Shown piece after piece: positions 57,101-64,000 of a DNA stretch of 64,000 nt. Each line of letters opens with the position of its first letter. Positions within the stretch are counted from its first letter, which is position 1. The position numbers and the translations under genes were made by a program. Below the pieces are notes generated by a model, which saw only the letters and a list, made by a program, of their open reading frames with translations, was not told the DNA's origin and did not search any database. This DNA is from Lutibacter profundi (lineage in GTDB: Bacteria > Bacteroidota > Bacteroidia > Flavobacteriales > Flavobacteriaceae), in contig NZ_CP013355.1 of assembly GCF_001543325.1 (NCBI RefSeq), positions 2,755,001-2,819,000 of the forward strand, given 5' to 3'.

Positions 57101-58135
57101 TTATTTTTTTATAAATTCAACTTCATATAATTTACTCCAGTGTTTTCCAGTAATAAAAATGCGATTATTTTTCTTGTCAAAAGCAATACCATTTAATACT
57201 TCATCACTATCATCTAATGTTTGTTCTTGTTGTATTTTAGCTTTTAAACTATTTAAATTAACAACTCCTTCAACTTTTCCTGTTGAAGGATTAATAATTA
57301 ATATTGAATTTAATTGCCATCTGTTTGCATAAATTTTACCATTTATGTACTCTAACTCGTTTAATTTTTCAACCTTTTGTTTATTGGTATATGCTTCAAT
57401 ATAATTTTCTTCAAGAAGCGTGTCAGGATTTAGAAACCAAATACGTTCTGTGCCATCAGTTTTTATTAATTGTTTGTTATTATTTGTCAATCCCCAGCCT
57501 TCAAGGCTCTTAGTATATTTAAAATCTTTTTCTTTTTTAAACGTTTCTAAATTGTAAATAAAACCAATGCCTGATTGCCAAGTTAATTGATATAGTTTAT
57601 TTTTGAAAATGGTAATTCCCTCACCAAAATATTCTCGGCTTAAATCGTATTGTTGTAAAACCTCTCCAGTTTTTAAGGCAACCTTCCGAATGGAAGAACT
57701 TCCTTTTCTACCTGTTCCTTCATATAAAAAGCCATTGTGAAAGGCTAAGCCCTGGGTATAGGCGCTTTTATCATGTGGATAGGTGTTTATAATTTTGTAG
57801 GTGTAAATTTCTGGCGCTGTATCTGCCATAAAATAAATAGGTTTACTAATTTTTTTAGTTTTATTTTCATAAAAAATAATGGCAGTTATAGTGTGTTTTC
57901 CAAGTTTGTAATTATTTACTTTTAAAGAAACAGTATTTTTACTGCTCTGTATTTTTTTTGAATCTATTGAAAATTGAACCGAATCAATTGGCTTACTCCC
58001 TTTTTCAGAGATAGAAATTGTTAGTTCTTGACTTGATTGAATTTTTTTAGGAGTATTTAAAACAAATTTATACTCACTTTTGCATGATAGAAGGAATGTA
58101 AATATGAATAAACTAAAAAATGACTTATATAACAT
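57101..58135 (-). CDS. Glutaminyl-peptide cyclotransferase (glutamine cyclotransferase), lipoprotein
   Basis: 344 residues. Lipoprotein signal ending TFLLSC (Cys17). An N-terminal Ig-like domain (about 25-105) precedes a five-bladed beta-propeller with family motifs YTQGLAFHNGFLYEGTGRKGSSSIRKV near 125, LTWQSGIGFIY near 180, EGWGLTNN near 205, LNELEYINGKIYANRW near 255 and LNGIAFDKKNNRIFITGKHWSKLYEVEF at the end. It converts N-terminal Gln to pyroglutamate. In Bacteroidota many exported proteins begin with Gln after signal-peptide removal, and eight in this window do. It is the first gene of a two-gene unit. Confidence 0.92.
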   Translation of the reverse strand: MLYKSFFSLFIFTFLLSCKSEYKFVLNTPKKIQSSQELTISISEKGSKPIDSVQFSIDSKKIQSSKNTVSLKVNNYKLGKHTITAIIFYENKTKKISKPIYFMADTAPEIYTYKIINTYPHDKSAYTQGLAFHNGFLYEGTGRKGSSSIRKVALKTGEVLQQYDLSREYFGEGITIFKNKLYQLTWQSGIGFIYNLETFKKEKDFKYTKSLEGWGLTNNNKQLIKTDGTERIWFLNPDTLLEENYIEAYTNKQKVEKLNELEYINGKIYANRWQLNSILIINPSTGKVEGVVNLNSLKAKIQQEQTLDDSDEVLNGIAFDKKNNRIFITGKHWSKLYEVEFIKK

Positions 58136-58184
58136 AATTTTAAAATTGTATTTTATGAATTTTTATGTAAATAAACTAAAATAT

Positions 58185-58217
58185 TTGTTTGAAGTTTCAA
58201 AAATATAGTTAAATTTG
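58185..58217 (+). promoter_or_regulatory. Promoter of the ribosomal L31 gene
   Basis: TTG at 58185-58187 (22-bp spacer) or 58189-58191 (18-bp spacer) and TAAATTTG at 58210-58217. Predicted leader about 35 nt. Confidence 0.65.
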
Positions 58218-58256
58218 CAGTCTTAAAAATAAAAATAGCATTAAAACGAGTTTACA

Positions 58257-58508
58257 ATGAGAAAAGGTATACATCCAGAGAATTATAGAATGGTAGCATT
58301 TAAAGATATGTCAAACGAAGATGTGTTTTTAACTCGTTCAACAGTAAACACTAAAGAAACGCTTGAAGTAGATGGTGTTGAATACCCTTTAGTCAAATTA
58401 GAGATTTCAAGAACTTCACATCCTTTTTACACAGGCAAAACTAAGTTAATAGATACTGCAGGACGTATTGATAAGTTCAAAACTAAATACGCTAAGTTTA
58501 AAAAATAG
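58257..58508 (+). CDS. rpmE2: Type B 50S ribosomal protein L31
   Basis: 83 residues. The start [19 protein letters not shown], the middle [13 protein letters not shown] and the end [11 protein letters not shown] are those of type B L31. The zinc-binding Cys pairs of the type A form are absent, as usual in Bacteroidota, so synthesis does not depend on zinc. Single-gene unit with its own promoter and terminator. Confidence 0.97.
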   Translation: MRKGIHPENYRMVAFKDMSNEDVFLTRSTVNTKETLEVDGVEYPLVKLEISRTSHPFYTGKTKLIDTAGRIDKFKTKYAKFKK

Positions 58509-58528
58509 TTATTTAGGTAATAATATTT

Positions 58529-58560
58529 AAAAACTCTACAATTAATTGTGGAGTTTTTTT
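58529..58560 (+). terminator. Terminator of rpmE2
   Basis: AAAACTCTACAA pairs with TTGTGGAGTTTT (one U-G) around TTAA, with a T run on the plus strand, about 22 bp after the stop. Confidence 0.8.
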
Positions 58561-58631
58561 ATGCAATAGATTTGAAATTTTATTGTAGAATAGGAGTTGT
58601 GGTAATTGTTTTGAAAATATAGAAATGTTAC

Positions 58632-58663
58632 AATAAAAAAGCCCATTGTTAACAACGGGCTTT
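58632..58663 (-). terminator. Terminator of the pdhA-pdhC operon
   Basis: AAAGCCC (58638-58644) pairs with GGGCTTT (58657-58663) with an inner TTGTTAACAA palindrome; on the minus strand a T run follows at 58640-58635. It lies 22 bp after the E2 stop. Confidence 0.8.
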
Positions 58664-58684
58664 AAATTATACTATAAACTATGT

Positions 58685-59932
58685 TTATGCTAACATAGTA
58701 ACCGGATTTTCAATAAATTGCTTTAAGGTTTGTAAAAATGCAGATCCAGTTGCGCCATCAACTGTTCTGTGGTCGCAAGCTAATGTTACTTTCATAGTGT
58801 TTCCAACAACAATCTCTCCATTTTTAACAACGGGTTTTTGAATAATTGCACCAACTGATAAAATAGCAGAATTTGGCTGGTTTATAATGGAGGTAAATTC
58901 TGAAATACCAAACATACCTAAATTAGAAACTGTAAATGTGCTTCCTTCCATTTCTGCAGGAGTCAATTTTTTTGTTTTAGCTCTTAGAGCCATATCTTTC
59001 ACTTCATTTCCAATTTGAGTCATACTTTTTTGATCAGTAAAAGGAATCACAGGTACAACTAATCCATCTTCAACAGCAACAGCAACACCAATATTAACAT
59101 AGTGATTAACACGAGTTCTATCATCAAACCACTGGGAATTTACTTTAGGGTGTTTTTTTAATGCCATTGCACTTGCTTTTACTATAATATCATTGAATGA
59201 TACTTTGGTGTCAGGGAGTTCGTTTATAGCTTTTCTAGAAGCTATAGCGTTATCCATATCAATATCAATCATTAAATAATAGTGAGGAGCCGTAAATTTT
59301 GATTCGGCCAATCTTCTAGCAATAGTTTTACGCATTTGCGAATTAGTGCTTTCTTCAAAACTTTCTTCACCTGCAATTGGCAAATTACTTGTAGCAGTTG
59401 TTACAGTAGGAACGTAGTTCTCAATATCACGTTTTATAACTCTACCATTTTCACCAGATCCAGTAATTGAATTTAAATTAATTCCTTTTTCTTTGGCCAT
59501 TTTTTTTGCCAGTGGTGAAGCAATAATTCTTCCAGAATCACTAATTTCCTCATTATGAGTTGGCTGAGTGCTAATAGAAACCTCTTTCTTAGGTGTGTTA
59601 ATTTCAGGTTTTGGCTGTTCTTCTTTTACAGGTGTACTTTCTTGTTCAGAAGTTTTAACTTTAAAATCTTCAATTATTTTATTAATATCTTCACCTTCCT
59701 CACCTATAATGGCTAATAAAGAGTCTACTGGTGCAGTTTCACCTTCATTTAAACCAATGTATAAAAGTGTACCTTCATTGAAAGATTCAAATTCCATGGT
59801 GGCTTTATCTGTTTCAATTTCAGCTAGAATGTCGCCTTCTGAAACTTTGTCACCAACTTTTTTTAACCATTGAGCAACAACTCCTTCAGTCATTGTATCA
59901 CTTAATCGGGGCATTGTTATAATTTCAGCCAT
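58685..59932 (-). CDS. pdhC: Pyruvate dehydrogenase complex E2, dihydrolipoamide acetyltransferase
   Basis: 415 residues. One lipoyl domain (about 1-80) with lipoylated Lys in EIETDKATMEFES (Lys43); a charged Pro/Glu linker (about 90-125); a peripheral-subunit-binding domain (RIIASPLAKKMAKEKGINLNSITGSG, about 133-165); and the catalytic domain with NSQMRKTIARRLAESKFTAPHYYLMIDIDM near 200 and ACDHRTVDGATGS near 385 (His/Asp). It transfers acetyl from lipoamide to CoA. Only one lipoyl domain is present, against two that I recall in many flavobacterial E2 proteins. It abuts pdhA with no gap. Confidence 0.94.
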   Translation of the reverse strand: MAEIITMPRLSDTMTEGVVAQWLKKVGDKVSEGDILAEIETDKATMEFESFNEGTLLYIGLNEGETAPVDSLLAIIGEEGEDINKIIEDFKVKTSEQESTPVKEEQPKPEINTPKKEVSISTQPTHNEEISDSGRIIASPLAKKMAKEKGINLNSITGSGENGRVIKRDIENYVPTVTTATSNLPIAGEESFEESTNSQMRKTIARRLAESKFTAPHYYLMIDIDMDNAIASRKAINELPDTKVSFNDIIVKASAMALKKHPKVNSQWFDDRTRVNHYVNIGVAVAVEDGLVVPVIPFTDQKSMTQIGNEVKDMALRAKTKKLTPAEMEGSTFTVSNLGMFGISEFTSIINQPNSAILSVGAIIQKPVVKNGEIVVGNTMKVTLACDHRTVDGATGSAFLQTLKQFIENPVTMLA

Positions 59933-60925
59933 TTATCTATGTTTTAAAAAAGGATAATCTTCTTGCTCGTATACAATATCGTACATTAATTGCTTATCTG
60001 GGTATGGAGATTCTTCTGCAAATTTTTGGCATTCAGCCACCTTCTCTTTAACCTCTTTATCCCATTCTTTTATTTCATTTTCAGATGCATATTTTTTCTT
60101 CTTGATAACATCTAAAACCTGTGTTATTGGATCAATTTTACGATATTCATCAACTTCATCTTTAGTCCTGTATTTTTGAGCATCACTCATTGAATGACCT
60201 CTATAGCGATATGTTTTTATATCTAATAACGTTGGTCCATCACCTCTTCTAGCACGTTCAATTGCTTCTTCCATAGCTTCAGCAACTTTCACAGGATTCA
60301 TTCCATCAACAGGCCCACAGGGCATTTCATATCCTAAACCTAATTTCCAAATATCTTCATGATTTGCTGTGCGTTCAACAGAAGTCCCCATAGCATAGCC
60401 ATTATTTTCACAGATGAAAACTACTGGTAATTTCCAGTTAATTGCCATATTGAAAGTTTCGTGTAAAGAACCTTGACGAGCAGCTCCGTCACCAAAATAG
60501 GTAAGTGTTACACCATCTCGTTCAAAATATTTATCAGCAAAAGCTAATCCAGCTCCTAATGGTATTTGACCTCCTACAATTCCATGACCACCATAAAAAT
60601 TATGTTCAGGTGAAAAAATATGCATAGAGCCACCCATACCATGAGAAGTACCAGTATCTTTCCCTAGTAATTCTGCCATAATTCGTTTGGGGTCAACTCC
60701 TAAACCAATAGGCTGTACGTGGTTACGATATGCGGTAATCATTTTATCGTTCTTTTTCATAGCGTGTAACGCACCTGCTAATACAGCTTCTTGCCCATTA
60801 TATAAATGTAGAAATCCTCTAATTTTTTGTTGAATATAAAGAGCTGCTAATTTGTCTTCAAATTTTCTCCAGAAGAGCATATCTTTGTACCAATTAATAT
60901 AGGTTTCTTTCGTAATTTTTTTCAT
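59933..60925 (-). CDS. pdhA: Pyruvate dehydrogenase E1 component, alpha subunit
   Basis: 330 residues. Thiamine diphosphate motif GDGAARQGSLHETFNMAINWKLPVVFICENNGYAMGT (Gly-Asp-Gly at about 165, Asn-Asn at about 194). Also RGFLHLYNGQEAV near the N-terminus, GHGIVGGQIPLGAGLAFA near 113, and YRYRGHSMSDAQKYRTKDEV near 243, the phosphorylation-loop region of E1-alpha. With E1-beta (not in the window) it decarboxylates pyruvate and acetylates the E2 lipoyl group. E2 starts at the next base. A -7 box lies at 60956-60963. Confidence 0.95.
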   Translation of the reverse strand: MKKITKETYINWYKDMLFWRKFEDKLAALYIQQKIRGFLHLYNGQEAVLAGALHAMKKNDKMITAYRNHVQPIGLGVDPKRIMAELLGKDTGTSHGMGGSMHIFSPEHNFYGGHGIVGGQIPLGAGLAFADKYFERDGVTLTYFGDGAARQGSLHETFNMAINWKLPVVFICENNGYAMGTSVERTANHEDIWKLGLGYEMPCGPVDGMNPVKVAEAMEEAIERARRGDGPTLLDIKTYRYRGHSMSDAQKYRTKDEVDEYRKIDPITQVLDVIKKKKYASENEIKEWDKEVKEKVAECQKFAEESPYPDKQLMYDIVYEQEDYPFLKHR

Positions 60926-60955
60926 CTATTATATAATATAAGATTTGTAGAATTG

Positions 60956-60963
60956 CAAAAGTA
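60956..60963 (-). promoter_or_regulatory. -7 promoter box of pdhA-pdhC
   Basis: Minus-strand TACTTTTG fits TAnnTTTG, 30 bp before the ATG. It places the start of transcription well inside the intergenic region, so the hairpin pair at 61186-61319 is not part of the pdhA leader. Confidence 0.55.
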
Positions 60964-61185
60964 CTGTTTTGAATTTTAGAATAAAAATAACTAGTATTTT
61001 TTTTACTACAATGTTTTCGTAGTGCTAAATGCTGAAAATTAAATTATTATTAATAACTTTATATGTTTTATTAATTTAATTATCATAAATATATTAAAAT
61101 AGTTGGTTTATTTTAGAAAATATTATTTTAGAAAAGTAAGCCTATAAATAAAAAAATTGAAAATCTATTCAGTTATAATGCTAAA

Positions 61186-61319
61186 GGTTAAAGCTATACT
61201 ACCGTTGTGGGGACGACAATTGCTTTAATTGCTTATACCTGATAGTTTTCTGGTTGTTGTTATTTGTAAAAGAATTACAATAATATTATACTACCGTTGT
61301 GGGGACGACAAATATTATT
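61186..61319 (+). ncRNA. Candidate structured RNA: two hairpins with an identical core
   Basis: A 25-nt core (TATACTACC-GTTGT-GGGG-ACGAC-AA) occurs at 61195-61219 and 61287-61311, same direction, 92 bp apart. Each copy lies inside its own outer stem of unrelated sequence: GGTTAAAGC/GCTTTAATT (61186-61194 with 61222-61230) and AATAATATT/AATATTATT (61279-61287 with 61311-61319). The inner stem GUUGU/ACGAC closes a GGGG loop. The U-G pair of the inner stem, and two G-U pairs of the first outer stem, work only in plus-strand RNA. No family was recognised; a DNA-binding or mobile-element origin is the alternative. Confidence 0.55.
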
Positions 61320-61347
61320 ACTTTTATTTAATTGCATAATTAGAAAA

Positions 61348-61379
61348 GAAAAGTCTCGAGATTTATCTCGAGACTTTTC
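61348..61379. terminator. Perfect 14-bp hairpin terminator
   Basis: GAAAAGTCTCGAGA (61348-61361) pairs with TCTCGAGACTTTTC (61366-61379) around a 4-nt loop. On the minus strand CTTTTCTTTTC follows gcvP (stop at 61407); on the plus strand it could also end a transcript of the hairpin element. Confidence 0.85.
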
Positions 61380-61406
61380 AATTTTAAAAGCTATTTTTTA
61401 TTTTAC

Positions 61407-64000
61407 TTATAAATAATCTTCAATAGGGTTGCAGGAACATACTAAATTTCTATCTCCAAAAGCATCATCAATTCTTCTGACTGAAGGCCAAAATTTGTTT
61501 TCTTTTAAGTAAGGGAGTGGAAAAGCAGCCTTTTGTCTTGTGTATGGGTAGTTCCATTCATTTGAAGTAAGCATCTCTTGCGTATGTGGCGCATTTTTTA
61601 GTACTGAGTTTGTGTCTCCACTTTTCATTTCATTTATTTCACTTTTGATAGCAATTAATGCATCGCAAAAACGATCCAATTCATTTTTATTTTCACTTTC
61701 TGTTGGTTCAATCATAAGTGTTCCATGCACAGGGAATGAAACTGTTGGTGCATGATATCCAAAGTCCATTAATCTTTTAGAAACGTCTGTCACATCAGCT
61801 CCTTTCTCTTTAAATTCCCTAAAATCAACAATCATTTCATGAGCGGCAAATCCATTTTCACCTGTATATAAAATTTTGTAATGTTTTTCTAATCGTGCTT
61901 TAATATAGTTAGCATTTAAAATAGCGTACTTGGTTGATTGTTTTAAGCCGTTTGCACCCAACATTCTAATGTAGCTATAAGATATTAGTAATACCAATGC
62001 AGACCCCCAAGGAGCAGATGAAATTGCAGTTGTAGCTTTTTCTCCTCCAGTAGGTATTATTGGGTTGGATGGTAAAAAAGGAACCAAATGTTTGGCTACA
62101 CAAATAGGACCAACACCTGGTCCGCCACCACCATGGGGAATAGCAAATGTTTTATGTAGGTTTAGATGGCAAACATCTGCGCCAATACTAGCAGGATTGG
62201 TTAAGCCTACTTGAGCATTCATATTTGCGCCATCCATATAAACTTGCCCGCCAAATTCATGAATAATTTTAGTAATTTCTTTTATTGAACTTTCAAAAAC
62301 TCCATGAGTTGAAGGGTATGTTACCATTAAAGCGCCTAAACTATCTTTATATAATTCTGCTTTTTCACGTAAATCATCTACGTCAATATTTCCTTTCTCT
62401 GTTGATTTTGTTACAACAACTTTAAACCCTGCCATTACAGCAGAAGCGGGGTTTGTTCCATGAGCTGAGGAAGGTATTAAACAAATATTTCTATGTTTAT
62501 TTCCTTTTGATTCATGAAAAGCTTTGATAACCGTTAAACCAGCGTATTCTCCTTGTGCACCAGAGTTTGGTTGTAATGATGTAGCTGCAAAGCCAGTAAT
62601 TTCATTGAGATAGGTTTCCAAATCTGTAATAACTTCTTGGTATCCTTGCGCTTGCTCAATTGGTACAAAAGGATGCATATTACCCCAATTTGGCCAACTC
62701 AACGGAAGCATTTCGGTTGCTGCGTTTAATTTCATGGTGCAAGAGCCCAAAGAAATCATAGAGTGTGTTAATGATAAATCTTTTAGCTCTAGTCTTTTAA
62801 TGTAGCGCATCATCTCAGTTTCTGAATGGTACTTTTTGAAAGTGTCATTTTCCATAAAAGGAGATTGCCTTGTTAAATTTTTAGGAATAGAATTTTCAGC
62901 TATTGAATTTGAACCTATATATTTTTTATCTTCTGCTTCTGCTAAAACGGAAATAATTTCATGAATGTCTTCTAAATTAGAGGTTTCATTGATTGAGATA
63001 CTCACCAAATTAGGTGAAGGATAGAAAAAGTTAATTTCTTTTTTTTCTGCTATTTCTTTAAGTTTTACAGTATTAGAAACTTCAATCGTTAAAGTATCAA
63101 AAAAGGCAGTATTTAATTGTTTTATATTTAATTGTTTTAATCCTTCGTTTAAGGTGGTAGTTAATTTCTGAATTTTACTTGCAATATAAATTAATCCCTT
63201 TGAGCCATGATAAACGCCGTACATACCAGCCATTACAGCCAATAATACCTGTGCAGTGCAAATGTTTGAAGTTGCTTTTTCTCGTTTTATATGCTGCTCA
63301 CGAGTTTGTAAAGCCATACGTAAAGCACGATTACCATCTTTATCATGTGAAACACCAATAATTCTTCCAGGTATTGCACGTTTGTAAGCTTCTTTAGTAG
63401 CAAAATAACCAGCATGAGGCCCGCCGTAACCCATTGGGATACCAAATCGTTGAGTAGTGCCTATTACAACATCAGCACCCCATTCTCCTGGAGGGGTTAA
63501 TATTGTTAGACTTAATAAATCTGCAGCTACAGCTATTTTTGCATCAACAACTTTTGCTTTGTTAATAAAAGTAGAATAATCATATATTTGACCATTTTTA
63601 GAAGGATATTGAATAAGTACTCCAAATACAACTGATGTGAATTCGAAATTTTGGTGGTTACCAAAAACTAATTCAATACCAAGTGGATAAGCTCTTGTTT
63701 TTAAAACATCAATGGTTTGTGGTAAAACTTCATTAGAAACAAAAAATTTAGTTGCATTTTCTTTTTTTTGGGCTCTTGTTCTTGAATTGAATAACATTAA
63801 CATAGCTTCAGCTGCTGCTGTACCTTCATCTAATAAGGAAGCATTTGCTAATTCCATTCCTGTAAGTTCCATTACCATTGTTTGGTAATTTAATAAGGCT
63901 TCTAATCTGCCTTGTGAAATTTCAGCTTGGTATGGGGTGTATGAAGTATACCATCCTGGGTTTTCAAGAATATTACGCTGTATTACTCCAGGTAAAATAG
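61407..64000 (-). CDS. gcvP: Glycine dehydrogenase (decarboxylating), P-protein, C-terminal part
   Basis: The frame is open from the stop at 61407 to the window edge, about 864 residues; the N-terminus lies outside. The residues upstream of the first internal ATG (63878) continue the family sequence ([26 protein letters not shown]), so that ATG is not the start. PLP-binding Lys is in [21 protein letters not shown], and other landmarks are [59 protein letters not shown] and SAPWGSA. The protein decarboxylates glycine and passes the aminomethyl group to the H-protein. Its lower end is marked by the hairpin at 61348-61379. Confidence 0.97.
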   Translation of the reverse strand, partial: ILPGVIQRNILENPGWYTSYTPYQAEISQGRLEALLNYQTMVMELTGMELANASLLDEGTAAAEAMLMLFNSRTRAQKKENATKFFVSNEVLPQTIDVLKTRAYPLGIELVFGNHQNFEFTSVVFGVLIQYPSKNGQIYDYSTFINKAKVVDAKIAVAADLLSLTILTPPGEWGADVVIGTTQRFGIPMGYGGPHAGYFATKEAYKRAIPGRIIGVSHDKDGNRALRMALQTREQHIKREKATSNICTAQVLLAVMAGMYGVYHGSKGLIYIASKIQKLTTTLNEGLKQLNIKQLNTAFFDTLTIEVSNTVKLKEIAEKKEINFFYPSPNLVSISINETSNLEDIHEIISVLAEAEDKKYIGSNSIAENSIPKNLTRQSPFMENDTFKKYHSETEMMRYIKRLELKDLSLTHSMISLGSCTMKLNAATEMLPLSWPNWGNMHPFVPIEQAQGYQEVITDLETYLNEITGFAATSLQPNSGAQGEYAGLTVIKAFHESKGNKHRNICLIPSSAHGTNPASAVMAGFKVVVTKSTEKGNIDVDDLREKAELYKDSLGALMVTYPSTHGVFESSIKEITKIIHEFGGQVYMDGANMNAQVGLTNPASIGADVCHLNLHKTFAIPHGGGGPGVGPICVAKHLVPFLPSNPIIPTGGEKATTAISSAPWGSALVLLISYSYIRMLGANGLKQSTKYAILNANYIKARLEKHYKILYTGENGFAAHEMIVDFREFKEKGADVTDVSKRLMDFGYHAPTVSFPVHGTLMIEPTESENKNELDRFCDALIAIKSEINEMKSGDTNSVLKNAPHTQEMLTSNEWNYPYTRQKAAFPLPYLKENKFWPSVRRIDDAFGDRNLVCSCNPIEDYL

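Larger units (their letters stand above)
60926..61406. other. 481-bp intergenic region between pdhA and gcvP
   Basis: No open frame of note. From left to right: the pdhA -7 box, about 220 bp of AT-rich DNA with nothing recognised, the tandem hairpin element (61186-61319) and the perfect 14-bp hairpin terminator (61348-61379). Confidence 0.7.

Noticed and set aside
61195-61311. CRISPR array from the repeated 25-nt core
   Set aside because: Only two copies, 92 bp apart, with no spacer-like regularity and no cas genes. The flanking self-complementary stems fit a hairpin element better.
61186-61319. Riboswitch or leader of pdhA
   Set aside because: The pdhA -7 box at 60956-60963 lies between the element and the gene, and the wobble pairs favour the opposite strand.

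Overview
The window is AT-rich DNA from a marine-type Flavobacteriia species (phylum Bacteroidota, probably Flavobacteriaceae). The support is a SusC/SusD glycan-uptake locus, gliding and type IX secretion genes (gldJ, porU, porV), a C-terminal type IX sorting tail on a secreted amylase, an NhaD sodium/proton antiporter, promoters of the Bacteroidota form TTG-N19..22-TAnnTTTG, and the near absence of Shine-Dalgarno sites. The genus cannot be fixed from the sequence alone.

Layout. 1-7065: 5' part of an acyl-CoA dehydrogenase, an aminotransferase, nhaD, an ExbB/ExbD/TonB-like energy-transduction operon followed by folC, then tRNA-Val. 7066-9840: a cold-shock protein, two small envelope proteins of unknown function and a lipoprotein hydrolase. 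9862-32756: a large alpha-glucan (starch/maltodextrin) utilisation locus. The minus strand carries SusC, SusD, a SusE/F-like lipoprotein, a giant secreted GH13 amylase and a fibronectin-type lipoprotein. The plus strand carries a LacI-type regulator, then an MFS transporter, beta-phosphoglucomutase, a GH65 phosphorylase, a GH13 neopullulanase-like enzyme, an esterase, a GH31 alpha-glucosidase and a second GH13 lipoprotein. Two LacI-type operators lie between the divergent halves. 32850-36996: pfkA, gap, an N-acetylglucosamine-kinase-like gene and murF. 37060-45920: gldJ, porU, porV, cdd, a truncated haemoglobin and a KAS III-like enzyme. 46110-58508: a PafA-type phosphatase, MlaE/MlaF lipid transporter, tRNA-Lys, tRNA-Tyr, a DUF389 membrane protein, a mannose-1-phosphate guanylyltransferase, SprT-like and SDR proteins, an amidohydrolase, a GNAT, a beta-helix-like lipoprotein, glutaminyl cyclase and ribosomal protein L31. 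58685-64000: pyruvate dehydrogenase E2 and E1-alpha, and the 3' part of gcvP.

How the genes work together. Surface starch is cut by the type IX-secreted amylase, bound by SusD and the SusE/F-like protein, and imported by SusC using TonB energy. In the periplasm it is trimmed by the GH13 and GH31 enzymes. Maltose then enters through the MFS carrier and is split by the GH65 phosphorylase into glucose and beta-glucose-1-phosphate; PgmB converts the latter to glucose-6-phosphate for glycolysis, whose pfkA and gap lie directly downstream. PorU and PorV belong to the machine that exports and processes the amylase.

The most unusual observations are: (1) a tandem pair of hairpins at 61186-61319 with an identical 25-nt core but different, individually self-complementary outer stems, which looks like an undescribed structured RNA or protein-binding element; (2) a SusD protein with a SusE/F-type module inserted in its middle, closely resembling the three modules of the neighbouring lipoprotein; (3) two LacI-type operators about three helical turns apart between the two halves of the glucan locus; and (4) a glutaminyl cyclase in a window where eight predicted signal peptides are followed directly by glutamine.
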